In this document: positions 16,030-24,197 of the stretch, in pieces
Layout of the letters: each line of letters opens with the position of its first letter
How positions within the stretch are numbered: the first letter of the stretch is position 1
DNA from: Bacillota bacterium
GTDB taxonomy: Bacteria; Bacillota; Clostridia; Peptostreptococcales; Natronincolaceae
Reading direction: 5' to 3'
Length of the DNA stretch: 30,522 nt
Assembly (NCBI GenBank): GCA_023387935.1
Contig: JAEWHG010000170.1
Coordinates: 1 to 30,522 of the forward strand
The notes under the pieces: generated by a model
What the model was told of the DNA's origin: nothing
The model's input: only the letters and a program-made list of their open reading frames with translations
Databases searched by the model: none
Translations under genes and position numbers: made by a program

Positions 16030-17526
16030 TTAATATTTAACAAAACTTTGCGGATTCATAGGTGTACCACTTTTTCTTACCTCAAAATGAAGATGAACTC
16101 CCGTACTATTCCCTGTACTGCCCATCTCTGCAATTTTCTGACCCTTATAAACACGGTCCCCTTTACTTACAACAAGCTTGCTATTATGAGCGTAATATGT
16201 TTGATATCCATTTTCATGATCTATAATAATTAAATTACCATAGCTACCCTGTCTACCTGCAAAGGATACTCTTCCTGCATCTGCCGAAGTAACCGTAGTA
16301 CCTTTAGACGAAGCTATGTCAATACCTGTATGTCTTCTTCCCCATCTCATACCAAAAGGTGATGTCATACGTCCCCTTGTTGGATTAGAAAATACTCCAG
16401 TCGCTACTGTAGCAGGCCTTTCCTTTGTTCCTTGGGCTATAACCCTAGTTTTTGGCTGAGAAACTACATGCTCCTCTATTACCTCCATAGCCACTTCAAC
16501 GCCATTTTCTTTTACTACATATCCTTTTACCTCGCGTTGTCCTTCTTCACCCTGTACAGTTATTTTCTTATCTCCTTCATATAAAGAAGCTGTTTTCTCA
16601 TATTCTGTTTCAAAAGGGATCTCCTCTACAAGCTCTATATATTCTTTCGTTACAACAGAAACTAAAGGTTTAGGCACTATTAAACTAATTTCTTGCCCTA
16701 TTTGAAGCTTTTCAGGTTCCAGTCCTGGATTAGCCCTTTCAATATCTGCCATTTTTAAATCATATTTTCTTGCGATGGTCCAAGTATTTTCTCCTTGCTC
16801 TACCTTATGGATTTTCTCCTCATCTGTACCGAGTGCTATTTTTTGTAATGCCTCTTCTTCTGTAAGAATATCCTTAAACTCTGCACCTACTTCAACAACC
16901 CCTACATTTTCTGCAAACTTAACAGCATCATACTGACTCTCTTCCTTTTCCAAAAAGGGTTCTTTAACATTTTCTAATACATTTGTTGCAATTTTATCAT
17001 CTTTAACAATTGCTACAGTTTCTCCATCAACCATAATGGCTGCTGCCTTTAATTTAATATCTATTTGCGATTTAATGTTTTTCATCATTTCATCTAATTC
17101 TGTAATCTCTTCTTTTTTAACTTCTGTTTCAGCAAAAACTGGTTCTTCGGTTAATACTACATCCTGGCCATAGCTAGATATTGCTTCGCTCTTAACTTGT
17201 TCAAGAGCTCCTAGAAACTCATCTTCAGTTCTAACTATAGCTACCACATTATCATCAACTTTTACAGTGTACGCTTCTATAGAACTATTTGCTTGGAAAT
17301 ATATTCCAGTTCCTAAAGATATAGATAGAACTGCTGCTCCAATCGCTTTATATTTAGGATTTTTATTTTCTTTAAATTTACTATAAAGAGATTTAACTTC
17401 TATATTTTTTAATTTATTATTTAATGAACTCATATCTATGTCTTTAGCTTTATTAGAAAGCTTTTTAATTTCTAAACCAATTTTATTTAAGATTTCTGTA
17501 ACTTTCTCATTTATTTTGTTTTCCAT
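16030..17526 (-). CDS. M23 cell-wall endopeptidase with LysM and G5 domains
   Basis: A 498-residue envelope protein. A cytoplasmic, lysine-rich N-terminus (1-58) is followed by one membrane segment (about 60-77), a middle region, LysM (about 240-285; HKVEQGENTWTIARKY), G5 (about 290-367) and a C-terminal M23 domain with zinc and catalytic residues His399, Asp403 (HTGIDIA), His478 and His480 (HLHFEV). Such enzymes cut peptidoglycan cross-bridges; LysM and G5 bind the wall. The start at 17526 has AGGAG 8 nt upstream; a longer in-frame reading to 17625 begins at TTG and overlaps the promoter region. A WalR-type box lies just upstream, so it is probably a Wal regulon member. Confidence 0.92.
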   Translation of the reverse strand: MENKINEKVTEILNKIGLEIKKLSNKAKDIDMSSLNNKLKNIEVKSLYSKFKENKNPKYKAIGAAVLSISLGTGIYFQANSSIEAYTVKVDDNVVAIVRTEDEFLGALEQVKSEAISSYGQDVVLTEEPVFAETEVKKEEITELDEMMKNIKSQIDIKLKAAAIMVDGETVAIVKDDKIATNVLENVKEPFLEKEESQYDAVKFAENVGVVEVGAEFKDILTEEEALQKIALGTDEEKIHKVEQGENTWTIARKYDLKMADIERANPGLEPEKLQIGQEISLIVPKPLVSVVTKEYIELVEEIPFETEYEKTASLYEGDKKITVQGEEGQREVKGYVVKENGVEVAMEVIEEHVVSQPKTRVIAQGTKERPATVATGVFSNPTRGRMTSPFGMRWGRRHTGIDIASSKGTTVTSADAGRVSFAGRQGSYGNLIIIDHENGYQTYYAHNSKLVVSKGDRVYKGQKIAEMGSTGNSTGVHLHFEVRKSGTPMNPQSFVKY

Positions 17527-17606
17527 ATGTAAATCTCCTCTCAGAGCGTCTAATCCAGTGTTAGCTCTCTCTTGATTTAATTTTCTTAGGATTTTATTAA
17601 AAACCT

Positions 17607-17623
17607 TGTAATACTTTTGTAAC
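17607..17623 (+). promoter_or_regulatory. WalR-type box at the M23 gene
   Basis: TGTAAT-ACTTT-TGTAAC on the plus strand is an exact match to the known WalR consensus TGTWAH-N5-TGTWAH. It sits about 13 bp downstream of the gene's -10 and is inverted relative to transcription, a position that could favour repression (inference). Confidence 0.6.
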
Positions 17624-17635
17624 AATTACTTTTCC

Positions 17636-17662
17636 ATTATACCACAAAAAAGGGGGTTTCAA
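17636..17662 (-). promoter_or_regulatory. promoter of the M23 peptidase gene
   Basis: On the minus strand TTGAAA (17662-17657), a 15-bp spacer and TGGTATAAT form an extended -10 promoter with TATAAT at 17641-17636. Transcription would begin near 17629, about 100 nt before the M23 start. The spacer is short, but the TGn motif compensates. Confidence 0.6.
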
Positions 17663-17761
17663 TACTTGAAATTATTTTTTTTTATATTAAATTATTTCTT
17701 TTTTGTTTTAAATAAGTTTTTGCGGGTATAATTTTAGGTAGTTTATCCAGTTAATTCAATA

Positions 17762-19273
17762 TTATTCAATATTATCCTGTAGCCACTTAGAAAATTCATT
17801 TTTTAACTTAACATCCGTGTTGTTTTGAATTATATTATAAAAATCCTCAGTAGTTGCATTCTTAAATTTATATGTTTCATAATATTCTCTTAGGGCTTTT
17901 ATAAAATTTTCATCTCCCATTTGTTCTCTAAGCTCACCTATAAACATGGCCCCTTTGCTATAAACAATACTGCTATACTCTGAAGAGCTCTCAAAATCCT
18001 TTAGACTCCTTAGAATACTTTCTCCTTTATTAGGATACCTTTTAGCAAACTCCTCATATTGGCCCTTTATCATTTGTTCATACACTGCTTCTTTGATCAA
18101 GTCTCCGTATTTCTCTTCGAAATACATTAATGTAGCATATTCTGTCAATGCTTCGTCCAGCCACGGCTCTGTTACCTCATTATTTCCTACGATGCCGTAC
18201 CACCACTGATGTGCTACTTCATGTGCAATTACATATTCTAAAGGAAAATCTATCCCTGATTCATAAAGATTCTGGCTAATCATAACTAGATTTGGATATT
18301 CCATCCCACCTATAAAAAAATCACTGGCAACTATAGATAATTGTTCATAAGGATATTTTCCAAATAATCTGTTGAATGTGCTTAAGGCTCCCACACCGTA
18401 TTCTAATGCCTTATCTTTCTTTAGGCCATCTATTGTATAGGAAATAACTTCTATATCTTCTACAAGCCCTTTGCTAATAATAAAGTTTTCACTTAATACC
18501 ATAGTAAAGTCCCTTACATTACTAGCACTAATTGTATATGTTTTACTATGATCTTTACTTAATACCTTTAAAATGTTTCCCGTAGTAGCTAGCTGATATT
18601 TTTCTGGAATAGTTATGCTTACGTTGTATTCTGCTACATCACTATAGAAAGGATCTCCTATGGAATAGTATGGATCTAAGTTCCATCCATTCTCGTCAAA
18701 TACAGATAGAATAGGATACCAATTTGCAATATTTATCGTATTTTCTCCGTATCCCATTCGCCCTATGGAATTAGGTAGCTTTAATTCAAAGTCCATGGCT
18801 AATTCTATAGATTCTCCTGGTTTAACTGGATCTTTCGGTATAATTCTTAAATTTGTATCTCCTTCACCCATAACTCTGTAGCTTGCTTTCTTGTTGCCAT
18901 CCATAACATTACTAATATTTATCCATCCTTTATCAAAGCCATTAGGGTATGCTTTTACCATATCGCCAGCGCTAAATGGGGTAGTTTTATTACTTCTAAA
19001 TGCATTGGGATACAAATGAAAATATATATTCTCCATTGGCCTATTACTAGTATTTTGATAGTGCATCTTTTGTTTTCCTCTTACGATCATATTTTCCTCA
19101 TCAAATATGGCATTAATTGTATATTGGGGTCCTTCCTCGCTCTGTATAAAGGTACCAAAAACCCTTTGTACTTGGCCCATATTCCATACATAATTAATAG
19201 TTACTGAGAGTAAAAGTACTCCAAATACTACGGTCCATGTACTGATTTTTCTTTTAAGTCTCATTTTATACAC
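17762..19273 (-). CDS. membrane-anchored M1-family (gluzincin) metallopeptidase
   Basis: A 503-residue protein with an N-terminal membrane anchor (about 12-31) and an M1-type extracytoplasmic domain. Visible motifs are GGMEYPN (323-329, the GxMEN-like substrate loop) and HEVAHQWW with zinc ligands His351 and His355, catalytic Glu352, and the third ligand Glu374 at the standard 18-residue spacing. It lacks the long C-terminal domain of large aminopeptidases. The preferred start is the GTG at 19273, 8 nt after GGGGGGTG; the ATG at 19264 is too far from that site, and an in-frame TTG at 19291 overlaps it. The gene is divergent from the dnaD-like gene. The physiological substrate is unknown. Confidence 0.87.
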   Translation of the reverse strand: MYKMRLKRKISTWTVVFGVLLLSVTINYVWNMGQVQRVFGTFIQSEEGPQYTINAIFDEENMIVRGKQKMHYQNTSNRPMENIYFHLYPNAFRSNKTTPFSAGDMVKAYPNGFDKGWINISNVMDGNKKASYRVMGEGDTNLRIIPKDPVKPGESIELAMDFELKLPNSIGRMGYGENTINIANWYPILSVFDENGWNLDPYYSIGDPFYSDVAEYNVSITIPEKYQLATTGNILKVLSKDHSKTYTISASNVRDFTMVLSENFIISKGLVEDIEVISYTIDGLKKDKALEYGVGALSTFNRLFGKYPYEQLSIVASDFFIGGMEYPNLVMISQNLYESGIDFPLEYVIAHEVAHQWWYGIVGNNEVTEPWLDEALTEYATLMYFEEKYGDLIKEAVYEQMIKGQYEEFAKRYPNKGESILRSLKDFESSSEYSSIVYSKGAMFIGELREQMGDENFIKALREYYETYKFKNATTEDFYNIIQNNTDVKLKNEFSKWLQDNIE

Positions 19274-19380
19274 TGGTAATACACCCCCCAAACAAATTTA
19301 TGTACTATTAGATTTTATTAATAACTTTTTATTTTATTCCAAAATTATAAATCCACCTAGAAACAGTATGTATTTTTCTA

Positions 19381-19412
19381 TGATATAATTATAAATAGGA
19401 TATAATTATATC
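19381..19412 (+). promoter_or_regulatory. candidate promoter of the dnaD-dnaI operon with repeated motif
   Basis: TGATATAAT (19381-19389) is an extended -10. GATATAATTATA occurs at 19382-19393 and again at 19399-19410, and the second copy extends to a perfect 14-bp palindrome (19399-19412). No good -35 is visible. The palindrome could be an operator next to the start site, or simply AT-rich repetition. Confidence 0.4.
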
Positions 19413-19439
19413 AAGCTATATTAAAATGGAGTGATGGTT

Positions 19440-20531
19440 ATGAGCTTTATTAAAGGAAATACCTCTATTGACTTAGGGGATACACCAATTGAAAATATAT
19501 TTATAGATGTTTATATGCCCATGACAAATGGTACTTTTGTACAAGTCTATTTACTTGGTTATAAATATTCTTTGGATCGTGATCCTAATATGGAAGTAAA
19601 TAATATGTCAATTGCAAAACATCTTAACATTCCTCTATCGGATGTATTATCCGCTTGGGATTTCTGGGAGAGCAAGCAAATTATTAAGAAGCATAAATTA
19701 GATAATGAGGATGAGAATAACTATACTGTAGAATTTGTTAATTTAAAGCAACTTTTTATAGATAATAATTATAAGCCTACTAGAAGTGTGCAACAAAAGG
19801 ATGATTTAATAGAAACAAAATCTAATCCTTATACCTGCTCTCCGGCTGATTTAGTTGAAGCAAATAAGGTTCCTGAAATTAGAGATATGTTTGTGGAAAT
19901 AAGGAAGATTATTGCTAGAGAGCTTCAGCCTAATGAAATGTCTAAAACAATAGAATTGCTTAAACGATATAATATAGATACACCACTAATCGTTGAGGCC
20001 TTCCGTTATTCTAAAGAGCAAGGTAAGGCAAGGCATATTCTAAGCTTTTCATCAGGTGTAATTAGAAATTGGTATGATCAAGGCATTTTCACAGTGGAAC
20101 AGTTACATGAGAGTCTTATGAAGCAGGGAGAGAGATATGGCCTATACGGTAAAGTGTTTAAAGCTTTAGGCTTTGGATCGAGAGGACCCTCTGAAGCTGA
20201 AAAGAAAATTATGAACACTTGGATTGATGAGTTTAATTTTAGCATTGAAATAATTTTAGCTGCCTGTGAAAACTCTAGTAAAACAGCTAACCCTAACATT
20301 AATTATATTCATGGTATATTAAAAAGCTGGCATGAAAAGGGTGTTAAGGAAGTTGAAGATATACAAAGACTGGATCAAAGAGAGAAAAAGCAACCTTCAT
20401 ATAGGCCTACTCAAAATACACCTAAAATTAAGACCAAATTCCACCTTGCAAAAAGCCGTGGGGACAAATATACAGCTGATGAATTAGAGCAGTTGGTATT
20501 AAATAATCAGAAGCAGAGATTAAATCGGTAG
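19440..20531 (+). CDS. DnaD-domain primosome protein
   Basis: A 363-residue protein with an N-terminal winged-helix-like region (about 20-110; MSIAKHLNIPLSDVLSAWDF) and two DnaD/DnaB_2 domains, each ending in the recognisable pattern ILSFSSGVIRNWYDQGI and INYIHGILKSWHEKGV. These proteins remodel origin DNA and help bring the helicase loader to DnaA-bound sites. The start at 19440 has GGAG 8 nt upstream; the in-frame GTG and ATG a few codons earlier overlap that site. The stop is 12 bp before the DnaI-like gene, so the two form an operon, as with dnaB-dnaI in Bacillus. Whether it corresponds to Bacillus DnaD or DnaB is not resolved. Confidence 0.88.
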   Translation: MSFIKGNTSIDLGDTPIENIFIDVYMPMTNGTFVQVYLLGYKYSLDRDPNMEVNNMSIAKHLNIPLSDVLSAWDFWESKQIIKKHKLDNEDENNYTVEFVNLKQLFIDNNYKPTRSVQQKDDLIETKSNPYTCSPADLVEANKVPEIRDMFVEIRKIIARELQPNEMSKTIELLKRYNIDTPLIVEAFRYSKEQGKARHILSFSSGVIRNWYDQGIFTVEQLHESLMKQGERYGLYGKVFKALGFGSRGPSEAEKKIMNTWIDEFNFSIEIILAACENSSKTANPNINYIHGILKSWHEKGVKEVEDIQRLDQREKKQPSYRPTQNTPKIKTKFHLAKSRGDKYTADELEQLVLNNQKQRLNR

Positions 20532-20543
20532 GGGGTGTTTTCT

Positions 20544-21521
20544 ATGATGCAAACATTTATACAAGAAATACTTAGGGACTACGAAGAAAAAAGAAATAAA
20601 GCTAGATCTTCTAAGGAAAAAAGATTACAAGAAGTATATGAAAGGGTTCCTAGAATACAAAAGATTGATGAAGAGCTTCAAAAAACAGGGATATCTATTT
20701 CAAAAGCATTAATAAAAGGTGTGGATGATCCTGAAAAAACTATAGAATCCTTTAAACAAAGCTTAGATAAACTAAAGCAAGAGCGTGCCATATTACTAAC
20801 TGAAAATAATATACCGCTACAATATCTACACGACAATTTTGATTGTAATGAATGCAATGACACAGGCTTTGTCTCCAGTGGGCAAAAGTGTAGATGCTTT
20901 AAACAGCAGCTTATAACGAAAGCGTATAATATGTCAAATTTAGCGAGAGTGTTAAAAAAAGAAAACTTTCAGTCTTTTAATTTAGATCTGTTTTCTGATC
21001 AACCCTTTGATGGACAAGTATTAACACCAAAGCAGAACATGATGGATATACTTAATGTGTCCGAAGGCTTCGTTTTCAATTTCGATGAGGATAATGAAGA
21101 TAACTTACTGTTTTATGGAGAAACAGGTCTTGGGAAAACTTTTTTAACCAATTGTATTGCAAAGGCACTATTAGATAGAGGTAAAATTGTTATTTATCAG
21201 ACATCCTTCAAGCTATTGGAAATATTAGAGGAGCTACGTTTTAAAAATAATAATGATAAAGAAAAATACAATCTTTTATTTGATGCAGATTTGCTAATAA
21301 TTGATGATCTAGGCACAGAAATGACGAATACTTTTACAAATAGTGAGATCTTCAATATTATTAATAGCCGCCTTTTATCAAATAAAAAAACCATAGTATC
21401 CACAAACCTATCTCCTAAGGAGATGATGGACCGGTACGATGACCGTATTTTTTCCCGCCTATTCTCAAAATTTACTGTGCTGCATTTCTTTGGTAAGGAC
21501 TTAAGATGGGAAGTTAAATAA
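20544..21521 (+). CDS. dnaI: DnaI/DnaC-like helicase loader ATPase
   Basis: A 325-residue AAA+ protein. The N-terminal helical half contains a zinc-binding cysteine cluster (Cys101, Cys104, Cys116, Cys118). The C-terminal ATPase has Walker A GETGLGKT (192-199), Walker B LLIIDDLG (250-257) and an arginine-rich end (DDRIFSRLF). This is the layout of Bacillus DnaI, which loads the DnaB-type helicase onto origin DNA. The start at 20544 follows AGGGGG by about 8 nt; an in-frame GTG at 20535 overlaps that site. It is in an operon with the DnaD-domain gene and ends at a strong terminator. Its partner helicase is encoded 1.2 kb away on the opposite strand. Confidence 0.9.
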   Translation: MMQTFIQEILRDYEEKRNKARSSKEKRLQEVYERVPRIQKIDEELQKTGISISKALIKGVDDPEKTIESFKQSLDKLKQERAILLTENNIPLQYLHDNFDCNECNDTGFVSSGQKCRCFKQQLITKAYNMSNLARVLKKENFQSFNLDLFSDQPFDGQVLTPKQNMMDILNVSEGFVFNFDEDNEDNLLFYGETGLGKTFLTNCIAKALLDRGKIVIYQTSFKLLEILEELRFKNNNDKEKYNLLFDADLLIIDDLGTEMTNTFTNSEIFNIINSRLLSNKKTIVSTNLSPKEMMDRYDDRIFSRLFSKFTVLHFFGKDLRWEVK

Positions 21522-21524
21522 AAA

Positions 21525-21560
21525 AAAAGTCTCTACTTATAATAAAGTAGAGACTTTTTT
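21525..21560. terminator. bidirectional Rho-independent terminator
   Basis: A perfect 14-bp stem, AAAAGTCTCTACTT with AAGTAGAGACTTTT, has a 6-nt loop and A/T runs on both sides. It begins 3 bp after the dnaI stop and lies 13 bp beyond the 3' end of tRNA-Glu, so it serves both convergent units. Confidence 0.92.
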
Positions 21561-21572
21561 CTATTTCTATTT

Positions 21573-21647
21573 TGGTGACCCCTAGGGGAATCGAACCCCT
21601 GTTACCGCCGTGAAAGGGCGGTGTCTTGACCGCTTGACCAAGGGGCC
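21573..21647 (-). tRNA. tRNA-Glu (anticodon TTC)
   Basis: A full cloverleaf is visible on the minus strand. The acceptor GGCCCCT pairs with AGGGGTC (one G-U), the anticodon stem CCGCC/GGCGG encloses CTTTCAC with anticodon TTC, and the T-arm has GGGGTTCGATTCCCC. The 3' CCA is encoded. It is second in a two-tRNA operon, followed by the shared terminator. Confidence 0.95.
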
Positions 21648-21696
21648 AAATCAGCAACTCTCAGCATCCTAAACCAAGAATCACTGTTATAATATA

Positions 21697-21772
21697 TGGT
21701 GACCCATCCGCGACTCGAACGCGGGACACCCTGATTAAAAGTCAGGTGCTCTACCGACTGAGCTAATGGGTC
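21697..21772 (-). tRNA. tRNA-Lys (anticodon TTT)
   Basis: On the minus strand the acceptor GACCCAT pairs with ATGGGTC, the D-arm reads AGCTCAGTCGGTAGAGC, the anticodon arm CTGACTTTTAATCAG has anticodon TTT, and the T-loop is GTTCGAGTC. CCA is encoded. It is first in the operon, about 16 nt from the predicted transcription start. Confidence 0.95.
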
Positions 21773-21794
21773 AAGCTCTTGCTCACAGTTATAC

Positions 21795-21823
21795 ATTCTA
21801 TCTAAAATCTCGCTTTATGTCAA
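21795..21823 (-). promoter_or_regulatory. promoter of the tRNA-Lys/Glu operon
   Basis: On the minus strand TTGACA (21823-21818), a 17-bp spacer and TAGAAT (21800-21795) form a near-consensus housekeeping promoter. The start would fall near 21788, just before the tRNA-Lys gene, as expected for stable RNA. Confidence 0.8.
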
Positions 21824-21835
21824 CAGGTTTTTACA

Positions 21836-21870
21836 AAAAAATAAATCTAGATACCTAGATTTATTTTTTT
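21836..21870 (-). terminator. terminator downstream of the dnaB-GNAT genes
   Basis: A 15-bp stem, AAAAAATAAATCTAG with CTAGATTTATTTTTT, has a 4-nt loop and A/T tails on both sides, so it could work in both directions. It isolates the minus-strand GNAT transcript from the tRNA promoter. Confidence 0.75.
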
Positions 21871-21888
21871 ATCTGCTTAATATATTAA

Positions 21889-21973
21889 TAATCCACATTT
21901 TTTCGAATTTTTTTTAATATTATGCACAAATTTCATGGTTTATGCACAAGTGTTCGGTGGATATTGTGTATAA
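21889..21973. promoter_or_regulatory. cluster of DnaA boxes in a gene-free AT-rich stretch
   Basis: TTATGCACA occurs at 21920-21928 and 21940-21948 on the plus strand, and TTATACACA on the minus strand at 21973-21965; all match the DnaA box TTATNCACA. TAATCCACA at 21889-21897 is one base off. Poly-T/A stretches lie between and around them. The 220 bp from 21871 to 22092 contain no gene. It may be a DnaA-binding regulatory or titration cluster, or part of an origin; the sequence alone cannot decide. Confidence 0.55.
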
Positions 21974-22092
21974 CTTATACATTTTTCTAAATTTTTAGAA
22001 CAAAATATTCCTTTACAAAATATTTTAGAATTATTTTGTCGAAACCAATTACGGAAATTATATTTATATTCAATTAAAAGTTCTATAATTTC

Positions 22093-22686
22093 CTATTGGT
22101 TATAATATTTTTCCTTTGTAATAACCATACTTATGAACTGGCATTTTAATTTATTTTTTTCTTGCTTAAAAAAATGTCTATATGGTATAAAATAATCTTC
22201 TTTAAAGATAGGCAAGCTTTGATCCTCAAAATCATCCATAACAATCCCTTTTGACTCAAAACCACATTTTTTATAACAACTTTGGGCTCTTTTGTTAAAA
22301 ACAGATACTTTTAAATATAATGTCTTCATTTTTAAAACCTCAAAATAATAGGTTAAAAATGCCTTTAATGCATCGGTTCCATAACCCTGCTCTACATTAT
22401 TAGGGTCGAATACAATTCCAAGCTCACTGGCTTTTCTAAAAATTTTAATATTCCTTAATGAAATATATCCTACCAATTGATTGCAATTATTAAATACGAC
22501 GTAACATCTTCTTGTAAAGGATAGAGCTTTAGCTTTATACCAATAGTCACCTTCAATATTACTCATATACGGAAAATTATAGCAGTAAAATAGAGGATCT
22601 GTATGTCTACCCCATTCCTGCATGATATCAATATGCTCTCTTTCAAGCTTTTTAATATATATGTTTTGCCCCCTTGCAATTATCAT
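22093..22686 (-). CDS. GNAT-family N-acetyltransferase (RimJ/RimL type)
   Basis: A 197-residue protein with the GNAT fold pattern. The acetyl-CoA loop is seen as EQGYGTDALKAF (about residues 99-110). It is followed by the LKMKTLYLKVSVFNKRAQSCYKKCGFE segment (given here only by its hallmark N-RAQ-CY--CGF residues), typical of RimJ/RimL enzymes. The last ~35 residues are basic and without clear similarity. The start is the ATG at 22686 with GAGG 7 nt upstream; the in-frame GTG at 22698 overlaps that site. It lies 62 bp after dnaB on the same strand. The acceptor, a protein amine or small molecule, is unknown. Confidence 0.82.
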   Translation of the reverse strand: MIIARGQNIYIKKLEREHIDIMQEWGRHTDPLFYCYNFPYMSNIEGDYWYKAKALSFTRRCYVVFNNCNQLVGYISLRNIKIFRKASELGIVFDPNNVEQGYGTDALKAFLTYYFEVLKMKTLYLKVSVFNKRAQSCYKKCGFESKGIVMDDFEDQSLPIFKEDYFIPYRHFFKQEKNKLKCQFISMVITKEKYYNQ

Positions 22687-22748
22687 ACTATCCCTCACTA
22701 TATAATATAATTATGCTTACTCTATTACAACGTATATATTATTAATTC

Positions 22749-24092
22749 CTATGCATCTCTGTATTTCTCGTAATCTAAAAACTTTTGGAACTGGCCTAAC
22801 CAAATTAAATCCACAGTTCCAGTTTCACCATGACGGTGCTTTGCAATAATTACTTCACCGATATTCTTTTTATCACTATCAGGATGGTAGTATTCATCAC
22901 GATATAAAAACATAACCAAGTCTGCATCCTGCTCAATCGCTCCCGATTCTCTAAGGTCTGATAAAATAGGTCTATGATCTGCTCTTAGCTCAGGTGCACG
23001 TGATAATTGGGATAAAGCTATTACAGGACAATCTAGCTCTTTAGCCATTATTTTTAAATTTCTAGAAATAGATGCGATTTCCTGTTGTCTGCTTTCGTTT
23101 CTTCCATCACCTTCCATTAGCTGCAAATAGTCGATTAAAACTAAGTCTAGGCCTTTTTCCATTTTTAATCTTCTGCATTTGGACCTCATCTCCATTACTG
23201 AGATACCAGGAGTATCATCAAAGTAAATTTTTGATTGGGAAAGTGGAGCCATTGCTCCTGCAATTTTAGACCATTCTTCCTCATTTAGGTTTCCTACCTG
23301 AATCTTACCTAAATCCACCATAGATTCAGCAGATAGCATTCTAAGCATTAATTGCTCCTTAGACATCTCCAAACTAAATACAGCTACAGAAGCCCCTGCC
23401 TTAATTGCTGCATTTTGAGCTAAGTTTAAGGAAAATGCCGATTTTCCCATGGCAGGTCTGGCTGCAACTAAAATTAAATCTGTTTTATGAAATCCACTTA
23501 ACTTTTTGTCTAAATCCATAAAACCTGTAGTTAATCCAGTAATACCTTTCTTATTTTCATACAATTCCTCAATTTTATCAAAGGTATCGGATAAAAGGTC
23601 CCTAATATGGGTAAAACCCTCATTAGATCTATTTTGAGAAATGTCATATATACTTTTCTGTGCATGCTCTATTACTTGTAGTACTTCTACATCACTACTG
23701 TACCCCAATTGAATTACATCCTGTGAGGATTTGATCAGTTTTCTTAGCAGAGATTTTCTCTCTACTATTTCAGCATAATATCGTACATTAGATGTAATAG
23801 GTACCCCAGAAGCTAAGCTGGTCAAATAAGGAATGCCACCTATTGCATCTAAAATTTCTCTCTTTTTTAGTTCTTCCGTGAGTGTAACCAAATCTACTGG
23901 CTCGTTCCTATTAAACAGGTCATACATAGCTTCAAATATTTCCTTGTGCGCTTCCTTGTAAAAATCTGAGCCCTTTAAGAACTCTAAAACTACTATAATT
24001 GCTTCTCTATCTAATAACATAGATCCTAGAACGGATTGTTCAGCTTCTATACTATTAGGCGGTACTTTATTTATTGATCTTAAATCTTCCAT
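22749..24092 (-). CDS. dnaB: replicative DNA helicase DnaB (DnaC of Bacillus)
   Basis: A 447-residue hexameric helicase. The N-terminal domain (about 10-110) begins PPNSIEAEQSVLGSML, followed by a linker and a RecA-like ATPase with Walker A ARPAMGKS (211-218), Walker B LVLIDYLQLM (317-326) and the C-terminal LRESGAIEQDAD and KHRHGETG motifs. Length is normal and no intein interrupts it. AGGAGG precedes the ATG. It lies just after rplI, separated by a terminator, the same neighbourhood as in Bacillus. Its loader (DnaI-like) and a DnaD-domain partner are encoded within 5 kb. Confidence 0.96.
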   Translation of the reverse strand: MEDLRSINKVPPNSIEAEQSVLGSMLLDREAIIVVLEFLKGSDFYKEAHKEIFEAMYDLFNRNEPVDLVTLTEELKKREILDAIGGIPYLTSLASGVPITSNVRYYAEIVERKSLLRKLIKSSQDVIQLGYSSDVEVLQVIEHAQKSIYDISQNRSNEGFTHIRDLLSDTFDKIEELYENKKGITGLTTGFMDLDKKLSGFHKTDLILVAARPAMGKSAFSLNLAQNAAIKAGASVAVFSLEMSKEQLMLRMLSAESMVDLGKIQVGNLNEEEWSKIAGAMAPLSQSKIYFDDTPGISVMEMRSKCRRLKMEKGLDLVLIDYLQLMEGDGRNESRQQEIASISRNLKIMAKELDCPVIALSQLSRAPELRADHRPILSDLRESGAIEQDADLVMFLYRDEYYHPDSDKKNIGEVIIAKHRHGETGTVDLIWLGQFQKFLDYEKYRDA

Positions 24093-24152
24093 TTTAACCC
24101 TCCTACACTGCTATACCTTTGTTTATGGGTTTTAAATACTAAATACTCCTAT

Positions 24153-24161
24153 ATTATAACA
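24153..24161 (-). promoter_or_regulatory. candidate extended -10 promoter of dnaB
   Basis: On the minus strand TGTTATAAT (TGnTATAAT) follows directly from the T-run of the rplI terminator, about 65 bp before the dnaB ATG. No -35 is recognisable because that position is occupied by the terminator stem. Confidence 0.35.
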
Positions 24162-24190
24162 AAAAAGCAGCTAGGCTGCTTTTTTTTTTA
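24161..24190 (-). terminator. Rho-independent terminator after rplI
   Basis: An 11-bp stem, AAAAAAGCAGC with GCTGCTTTTTT, has a 3-nt TAG loop and A/T runs on both sides. It lies 8 bp beyond the rplI stop and separates the rplI operon from dnaB. Confidence 0.85.
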
Positions 24191-24197
24191 TATATTC

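Noticed and set aside
22702..22730. TTGTAA-17-TATTAT promoter-like match before the GNAT gene
   Set aside because: The start of transcription would fall within the ribosome binding site, leaving almost no leader.
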